Positions 1 to 5,055 of a DNA stretch of 5,055 nt are shown here, one piece after another; the stretch's first letter is position 1; each line of letters starts with the position of its first letter. The notes beneath the pieces are model-generated. The model searched no databases. It saw only the letters and a list, made by a program, of their open reading frames with translations, and had not been told where the DNA came from. Position numbers and translations under genes: made by a program. The DNA comes from an uncultured Collinsella sp. (GTDB lineage: Bacteria > Actinomycetota > Coriobacteriia > Coriobacteriales > Coriobacteriaceae): positions 1 to 5,055 of the forward strand of contig CABRZC010000123.1 in assembly GCA_902475375.1 (NCBI GenBank), written 5' to 3'.

Positions 1-23
1 TATGCCCGCGGTTAGGCGAGGGG

Positions 24-57
24 TTGTCACCACCATGACGACTGGGACTCATATAAT
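24..57 (+). promoter_or_regulatory. Candidate promoter of the SDR gene
   Basis: A perfect TATAAT lies at 52-57, about 60 bases before the chosen start codon of the oxidoreductase, in a position suited to a -10 element. The best -35 look-alike is TTGTCA at 24-29, but the spacer is then 22 bp, clearly longer than the 17 bp normal for a housekeeping sigma factor. Promoter use may therefore depend on an activator, or the -35 may be degenerate. The call rests mainly on the -10 match and its position. Confidence 0.35.
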
Positions 58-70
58 CGCCACGTGCGAT
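56..70. promoter_or_regulatory. Small inverted repeat overlapping the candidate -10 (possible operator)
   Basis: ATCGC (56-60) and GCGAT (66-70) are perfect 5-bp inverted arms around CACGT. The repeat starts inside the candidate -10 and covers the expected transcription start, a typical repressor position. Arms this short can arise by chance, and no regulator gene is visible in the window, so this is only a candidate. Confidence 0.2.
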
Positions 71-118
71 GCTCCAACTTCCCGCAAGGAGACACCTTAC
101 ATAAAGGGGGATGGAGTC

Positions 119-868
119 ATGGCATTTGACTTCACGGGCAAGACCGCGATTGTCACGGGCGGCACTCAGGGCATTGGCCTCGAGATTGCCAAGGGCATCG
201 TTGCGGGCGGCGGACACGTCGCGCTCATCGCAAGGAACGCTGCTAAGGGCGAGGCCGCGGTGGCCGAGCTTGGCGATGGCAACAAGTTCTATCAGCTCGA
301 TGTCGCCGATGCACCCAAGGCGCGCGAGACCGTCGAGCAGATTTTTACGGACCTGCCGCAAACCAACATCCTGATCAACTGCGCTGGCGTCATCAGCACC
401 AAGAAGTTCGACGAGATCGATGACACCGAGTGGCGTCGCACCATCGACATCAACCTCAACGGTACCTTTACCATGATGAACGCCGTGTACCCGCACTTTA
501 AGGCGGCCCATGCCGGCACTATCGTCAACGTGAGTTCCGTTGCGGGCAAGATCGGTGGCGGCCTGCTCGGCACCGCCGCCTACGCCAGCTCCAAGGCCGG
601 TGTTAACGGTCTAACCAAGGCAGTCGCCAAGGAAGGCGGCAAGTTTGGCGTCCGCTGCAACGCCGTGTGCCCGTCGCTCACGTTGACCGATATGACCTCG
701 ATTCTCTCTGACGAGAACTCTCAGCGCATCATCAACGGTATTCCTCTGGGCCGTGCCGCCCAGGCCAGCGAGCCTGCGCAGATGGTGCTGTTCTTCGCTT
801 CCGACCTCGCCAGCTTCGTGAACGGCGAGATCGGCGACTGCGACGGCGGCATCGTCCTGGACGGGTAA
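119..868 (+). CDS. SDR-family NAD(P)-dependent oxidoreductase
   Basis: A 249-residue classical short-chain dehydrogenase/reductase, the usual length for the family. The nucleotide-binding motif TGGTQGIG is at residues 13-20, the acidic LDV at 60-62, NCAG at 87-90, and the catalytic set is Asn112, Ser140, Tyr155 and Lys159 (YASSK). The C-terminal DGG motif is at 242-244. An Arg at 39, just after the second strand, with no Asp there, hints at NADP(H) preference (inference). The reading frame is open back to base 2, but ATG 119 is chosen: the protein then begins just before the first strand, as SDRs do, and AAAGGGGG (103-110) lies 8 bases upstream. It precedes a KdgT-type permease, so a role in keto-sugar-acid metabolism, such as a KduD-like or gluconate 5-dehydrogenase-like reaction, is plausible. 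A FabG-like 3-oxoacyl reductase cannot be excluded. The family is sure; the substrate is unknown. Confidence 0.93.
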   Translation: MAFDFTGKTAIVTGGTQGIGLEIAKGIVAGGGHVALIARNAAKGEAAVAELGDGNKFYQLDVADAPKARETVEQIFTDLPQTNILINCAGVISTKKFDEIDDTEWRRTIDINLNGTFTMMNAVYPHFKAAHAGTIVNVSSVAGKIGGGLLGTAAYASSKAGVNGLTKAVAKEGGKFGVRCNAVCPSLTLTDMTSILSDENSQRIINGIPLGRAAQASEPAQMVLFFASDLASFVNGEIGDCDGGIVLDG

Positions 869-887
869 TACCCCACGACGATTATTC

Positions 888-927
888 GGCGACGGCTCCT
901 GCGACTCGGGACCGTCGCCTTCTTTCT
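888..927 (+). terminator. Intrinsic terminator-like hairpin between SDR and permease genes
   Basis: GGCGACGG (888-895) pairs perfectly with CCGTCGCC (912-919). After a one-base bulge the stem continues with TCC/GGA around a 9-base loop, and TTCTTTCT follows directly. It lies 20 bases after the SDR stop codon and 50 bases before the permease start. No convincing promoter is visible between hairpin and permease, so it may act as a partial terminator that lowers permease expression relative to the SDR. Confidence 0.7.
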
Positions 928-976
928 GAAATAGGCGCGTGCGGCTACGATTCGCATGCATCCAAAGGAGATAAAT

Positions 977-1990
977 ATGAGTGAATCGACTGCGGTGGAG
1001 GCGCCGGCGGCAAAGGAGCCGTTCTTTAAGATGTCCTCCATCCCGGGTGCCAATATTTTGGTGCCGCTTTTGCTGGGCTGCCTGCTCAACACGCTATTCC
1101 CTGACCTGTTCAAAACGCTCGGCAGCTTTACGCTTGGCATGACCCAGCAGGGTGCAGGCCCGCTCGTGGGCGCTTTCCTGCTGATCGTCGGTACGACGAT
1201 TTCGTTTAAGAGTGCTCCCGCCGCCGCTGCCCGCGGTGCCATCATCATCGCCGTCAAGCAGATCGTGGTCGTTGCCGTGTCGCTGCTCATCCTTTATGTG
1301 TTCAACGACAACCTGTTTGGCATCTCTGCCATGGTGATGCTGGCGGCTTGCACCGGCGCCAACAACGCTATGTACGCTGGCCTGATGGGCACCATGGGTA
1401 ACGAGGCCGAGCGTGGCGCCGTCGCCATCACTACGCTGGTTGTCGGCCCTCCGGTCACGATGATCGTGCTCGGCGCTGCCGGTCAGGCTCCGATCGGTTG
1501 GTCGCTCGTGGGCGCCATCCTGCCGATCGTCGTTGGCATTATCCTGGGCAACCTCTTCCCGAGCTTTAAAAAGATGATGGCTCCTGCACTTTCCGCCATC
1601 ATCGTGCTTGTCTTCTTTGCCATGGGCTCGACCATGACCTTTGGCCAGCTCATTAATGGCGGTCTTCCCGGCATTCTGCTCGGCGTGATCTGCTCGGTGG
1701 TCTTTGCAATTCCCGTCATCGCGGTCGATAAGCTCACGGGTGGTACGGGTGTCGCAGGTGCGGCCATTTCGAGCTGCGCCGGAGCCAATGTGGCCACGCC
1801 TGCTGCCATGGCAAGCGTCAACGGGGCCATGTACGGTGGCGCCGTGCTCGCGACGGCTACGGCACAGGTTGCTGCCTGCGCAATCGTGACGGCTATTTTG
1901 ACCCCGCTGGTCACCAGCTGGTGCTACAAGCATTTTGAGGGCCAGGGCAACAGCAAGGCAACGACCGACAAGGCCGCTGCAGCCGCCTAA
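977..1990 (+). CDS. kdgT: 2-keto-3-deoxygluconate permease (KdgT family)
   Basis: A 337-residue hydrophobic inner-membrane protein with about ten membrane-spanning segments, close in length to E. coli KdgT. From memory it aligns along its whole length with KdgT. Shared blocks are IPGANILVPLLLG (residues 22-34, KdgT has IPGGMMLVPLFLG), LGSFTLGM (48-55), the VGA-ILP-VVG-LGN block (178-192), GILLGV (232-237), IPVIAVDKL (245-253) and the small-residue-rich SSCAGANVATPAA (265-277). KdgT imports 2-keto-3-deoxygluconate, a breakdown product of pectin and other uronates, by proton symport. ATG 977 is preferred over the in-frame ATG 956 because AAAGGAG (964-970) sits 6 bases upstream of it. The hydrophilic N-terminus (about 20 residues) and the Ala/Lys-rich C-terminal tail (about 320-337) are presumably cytoplasmic. 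The true substrate could be a related keto acid. Confidence 0.88.
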   Translation: MSESTAVEAPAAKEPFFKMSSIPGANILVPLLLGCLLNTLFPDLFKTLGSFTLGMTQQGAGPLVGAFLLIVGTTISFKSAPAAAARGAIIIAVKQIVVVAVSLLILYVFNDNLFGISAMVMLAACTGANNAMYAGLMGTMGNEAERGAVAITTLVVGPPVTMIVLGAAGQAPIGWSLVGAILPIVVGIILGNLFPSFKKMMAPALSAIIVLVFFAMGSTMTFGQLINGGLPGILLGVICSVVFAIPVIAVDKLTGGTGVAGAAISSCAGANVATPAAMASVNGAMYGGAVLATATAQVAACAIVTAILTPLVTSWCYKHFEGQGNSKATTDKAAAAA

Positions 1991-2028
1991 TGCCAAGCGG
2001 CAATCAAAGCTAAATACTAGCTACGCCA

Positions 2029-2070
2029 CAGGGCGGCCACGGGGGATCCCGTGGCCGCCCTGCAGTTTCT
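2029..2070 (+). terminator. Strong hairpin terminator after the permease gene
   Basis: A perfect 15-bp, very GC-rich stem pairs 2029-2043 with 2048-2062 around the loop GGAT. It is followed after three bases by the short T-rich stretch TTTCT (2066-2070). It begins 38 bases after the permease stop. The U-tract is weak, but the stem is very stable. Being symmetric, it could also block transcripts from the other strand. Confidence 0.7.
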
Positions 2071-2087
2071 GTAGGGTCTCTGGGACA

Positions 2088-2103
2088 CTTTATCCTGATA
2101 AAG
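2088..2103. promoter_or_regulatory. Inverted repeat, possible operator
   Basis: CTTTATC (2088-2094) and GATAAAG (2097-2103) are perfect 7-bp arms separated by two bases. A second small repeat follows at once: AGCTG (2102-2106) and CAGCT (2113-2117). The compact 16-bp symmetry suits a dimeric DNA-binding protein better than an RNA hairpin, since the loop would be too small. It does not match the FNR, ArcA or CRP consensus sites I know. The regulator is unknown. Confidence 0.3.
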
Positions 2104-2204
2104 CTGGCATAACAGCTAGAGCGAACGTCGTACAAAGGCAAGGAAAAATAACATACAAATCGGTGAACGGTAGTTGTTCGCGCTCGCATTTCCTGCGGGT
2201 TTGT

Positions 2205-2244
2205 AAAAAAACGCCCTTATGATATAAAAAAAGAAACATATAAC
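2205..2244 (+). promoter_or_regulatory. A-tract-rich candidate promoter for the pfl locus
   Basis: Two runs of seven A (2205-2211 and 2226-2232) start 21 bp apart, two helical turns, which should bend the DNA and could act like an UP element. Candidate -10 sequences are TATGAT (2218-2223) and TATAAC (2239-2244), each five of six bases to consensus. Neither has a good -35, so the promoter may need an activator. This is the most promoter-like stretch between the permease terminator and pflB. The exact start site cannot be called from sequence. Confidence 0.3.
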
Positions 2245-2321
2245 AGCCCAGATGGAGAGGGTCGCTATGTTATCCTTCTCAAACGGGTGAAATCTTGGGT
2301 TTTGGGTTGTAGTTCCAAGGT

Positions 2322-2337
2322 GGACAAACGTTTTTCC
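2322..2337. promoter_or_regulatory. Near-perfect 16-bp palindrome with central CG (LacI-family-like operator)
   Basis: GGACAAACGTTTTTCC is symmetric at seven of eight pairs, with AAACGTTT at its centre. A central CG flanked by A/T half-sites is typical of LacI/CcpA-family operators, but the outer bases do not fit the cre consensus. It lies about 120 bases before pflB, so it would sit in the leader if the upstream promoter is used. A roadblock repressor site is possible (inference). Confidence 0.25.
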
Positions 2338-2434
2338 TGCACCAACGTGTGGTGAAGAACGGAAGAAGCCGGTAGTGCAAGCCGAACATTCAAGAATTCA
2401 ATAAGCAGCGGTGTGAGAGAGCGCCGCATTACAC

Positions 2435-2454
2435 GTAACTAGGAGCGTGGTTAC
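2435..2454 (+). promoter_or_regulatory. pflB ribosome binding site held in a hairpin loop
   Basis: GTAACTA (2435-2441) can pair with TGGTTAC (2448-2454), seven pairs including one G-U, leaving GGAGCG as a six-base loop. The Shine-Dalgarno AGGAG (2441-2445) thus lies mostly in the loop. In linear sequence it is 12 bases from ATG 2458, longer than ideal; the folded stem would shorten that distance. The hairpin may help or tune initiation. An in-frame TAG at 2440-2442 rules out any upstream start. Confidence 0.35.
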
Positions 2455-2457
2455 ACA

Positions 2458-4509
<2,052 letters not shown>

Positions 4510-4510
4510 C

Positions 4511-4535
4511 TATTGTTAGTGCTATACTAACAATA
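4511..4535 (+). promoter_or_regulatory. Perfect 10-bp AT-rich inverted repeat after the pflB stop
   Basis: TATTGTTAGT (4511-4520) pairs perfectly with ACTAACAATA (4526-4535) around GCTAT, one base after the pflB stop codon. No T-run follows, so it is not a standard terminator. Possible roles are an mRNA 3' stabiliser or processing site, or a DNA operator. The half-site TTGTTA recalls the NADH-sensing repressor Rex, but the spacing is 3 bp longer than the usual 18-bp Rex site. A -10-like TATACT (4523-4528) lies inside it, without a good -35. Confidence 0.55.
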
Positions 4536-4551
4536 ACGATTACTGATTAGC

Positions 4552-4571
4552 GCGCCGGTTTCGGCCGGCGC
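4552..4571 (+). terminator. GC-rich UUCG hairpin between the two PFL genes
   Basis: GCGCCGG (4552-4558) pairs with CCGGCGC (4565-4571). A T-G pair then closes the loop TTCG, giving a very stable UUCG-type tetraloop. The following CTATTAATC is not a U-tract, so full termination is unlikely. It is better read as a partial terminator, a pause site or a barrier to exonucleases that sets the relative amounts of the two PFL chains. It ends 9 bases before the ribosome binding site of the small gene. Confidence 0.45.
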
Positions 4572-4594
4572 CTATTAATCGAAGGAGACATATT

Positions 4595-4846
4595 ATGAAG
4601 GTTTCTGAAGTTTCCGAGACCCAGGCCGATAACCTGGTCCACATGCTCGACGCTTACGCCGAGAAGGGTGGCCACCACCTGAACATCAACGTCTTCAACC
4701 GTGAGACGCTGCTCGACGCTCAGGCTCACCCCGAGAAGTACCCGCAGCTGACCATCCGCGTTTCCGGCTATGCCGTGAACTTCCACACGCTCACCAAGGA
4801 GCAGCAGGACGAGGTCATTTCGCGTACCTTCCACGACAAGTTCTAA
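4595..4846 (+). CDS. grcA: Stand-alone glycyl-radical subunit of pyruvate formate-lyase (GrcA-like)
   Basis: An 83-residue protein corresponding to the C-terminal domain of PflB and to the C-terminal part of E. coli GrcA (YfiD). From about residue 25 it runs GGHHLNINV, NRETLLDA, HPEKYPQLTIRVSGYAV, LTKEQQDEVISRTF, nearly identical to the end of E. coli PflB. The radical glycine is Gly58 (codon 4766-4768, equal to Gly734 of E. coli PflB), in the RVSGY motif recognised by the PFL activase. The first 24 residues are a non-PFL-like acidic start followed by a segment resembling the PflB linker (NLVHMLDAY against NLAGLMDGY). A strong GAAGGAG (4581-4587) sits 7 bases before the ATG. Known GrcA repairs oxygen-cleaved PFL; here the partner lacks the domain altogether, so this protein is probably an obligate subunit. 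All five Lys codons are AAG, matching pflB. Confidence 0.93.
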   Translation: MKVSEVSETQADNLVHMLDAYAEKGGHHLNINVFNRETLLDAQAHPEKYPQLTIRVSGYAVNFHTLTKEQQDEVISRTFHDKF

Positions 4847-5022
4847 AGGGGTTTAACTCCCGCAGGATCGCCGGGCCGCTTTGGGTTACTTTCCAAAACG
4901 TCCTCGGACATGCAAAGGGCTCCGCTGCGCGCTTCGCGCGGCGGAGCCCTTTGCGTCCTGCGGAAATGTTTTGGAAAGTAACCCAAAGCGGCCCGGCGGG
5001 GGTCCTGTGTAGTCACCCTTTA
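4844..5022. repeat. Long inverted repeat (about 180 bp) after the PFL genes
   Basis: The outermost arms TAAAGGG (4844-4850, beginning with the stop codon of the small gene) and CCCTTTA (5016-5022) match perfectly. Inside these, CAGGA (4863-4867) pairs with TCCTG (5003-5007). A 31-bp perfect arm follows (4869-4899 with 4968-4998, key parts CGCTTTGGGTTAC and TTTCCAAAAC), then a partly paired bulge region. The centre is a 14-bp perfect stem (4912-4925 with 4941-4954) topped by a further GC stem around 4926-4940. As RNA the core would form a hairpin of about 130 nt with more than 50 pairs. It could be a dispersed palindromic or MITE-like element, a two-way terminator, or both. No transposase is encoded. 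Confidence 0.85.
4912..4954. terminator. Central GC hairpin, probable bidirectional terminator
   Basis: GCAAAGGGCTCCGC (4912-4925) pairs perfectly with GCGGAGCCCTTTGC (4941-4954), and the space between can add five more GC pairs plus a wobble around the loop CTT. An A-run on the left arm and a T-run on the right arm lie within the stem, the usual shape of a two-way terminator, but only three T are present. It is the inner part of the long inverted repeat and would end the pfl transcript about 65-110 bases after the small gene. Confidence 0.5.
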
Positions 5023-5055
5023 GGCGGAACTCTCCTAATTATTTGGATGAGTCGT

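Larger units (their letters stand above)
2071..2457 (+). other. 387-bp intergenic region upstream of pflB: probable promoter and long leader
   Basis: No credible gene is visible here. An open frame runs in from the permease tail to 2222, but it has no ribosome binding site and no recognisable protein character. The region is much more A/T-rich than its neighbours around 2140-2250. It contains separate inverted repeats (2088-2103, 2102-2117, 2322-2337, 2340-2354), A-tracts, candidate -10 elements and a hairpin around the pflB ribosome binding site. If transcription starts near 2250, the pflB leader would be about 200 nt, long enough for RNA-level control. I looked for the ZTP (pfl-type) riboswitch, including its CCGCCTGGGC-like core, and did not find it. 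Confidence 0.55.

Noticed and set aside
2..118. N-terminal extension of the SDR gene back to base 2
   Set aside because: The extra 39 residues do not look like SDR sequence, they would cover the candidate promoter, and ATG 119 has a well-placed Shine-Dalgarno and gives the standard family length.
1935..2222. 95-codon open frame running across the permease terminator
   Set aside because: It starts inside the permease gene in another frame, crosses a strong terminator hairpin, has no ribosome binding site, and its sequence shows no recognisable domain.
2266..2289. Seven-codon upstream open frame (MLSFSNG) in the pflB leader, with GGAG at 2254-2257
   Set aside because: So short a frame is expected by chance and it has no run of regulatory codons or clear attenuator behind it. 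Kept only as a note.
2250..2457. ZTP (pfl motif) riboswitch in the pflB leader
   Set aside because: The conserved CCGCCTGGGC-like core and the matching first-domain pairing are not present in the leader.
4844..5022. CRISPR array or insertion sequence
   Set aside because: There is only one inverted pair, no regularly spaced direct repeats, and no transposase reading frame. It is best kept as a palindromic repeat.
5023..5055. Start of a PFL activase gene (pflA) at the right edge
   Set aside because: pflA often follows pflB, but no start codon with an open frame or ribosome binding site can be supported in the last 33 bases.

Overview
The window looks like a piece of a high-GC, anaerobic fermenting actinobacterium, most plausibly a gut member of the Coriobacteriia (Collinsella-like). 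This rests on strong G/C-ending codon bias, a pyruvate formate-lyase (PFL) locus and overall protein character. It is an inference from the sequence, not a database match. All genes lie on the + strand.

Left part (about 1-2070): an SDR-family oxidoreductase (119-868) is followed, after a hairpin resembling an intrinsic terminator (888-927), by a 2-keto-3-deoxygluconate permease of the KdgT family (977-1990). A strong 15-bp GC hairpin (2029-2062) closes this unit. Pairing a KDG permease with an SDR enzyme suggests uptake and reduction or oxidation of a uronate-derived keto sugar acid, although the substrate of the SDR is not readable from the sequence.

Middle (2071-2457): 387 bp without a credible gene. 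It holds several small inverted repeats, two 7-A tracts 21 bp apart, candidate -10 elements and a Shine-Dalgarno sequence placed in a hairpin loop. It probably contains the promoter and long leader of the PFL locus.

Right part (2458-5022): the main result. PFL is encoded as two separate proteins. A 683-residue protein carries the whole catalytic barrel with the Cys-Cys pair (Cys409/Cys410) but stops before the glycyl-radical domain. After an 85-nt gap with two hairpins, an 83-residue protein with its own strong ribosome binding site carries the glycyl-radical motif RVSGYAV (Gly58). The split is not a simple frameshift, because stops close both frames and the small gene has its own start. The pair resembles a permanent version of the E. 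coli PflB plus GrcA (YfiD) rescue system: the enzyme should work only when the two chains assemble and the activase puts the radical on the small one.

Immediately after, starting in the stop codon of the small gene, lies a nearly 180-bp inverted repeat (4844-5022) with a core hairpin of about 130 nt. It may be a terminator, a dispersed palindromic element, or both. The last 33 bases show nothing recognisable.
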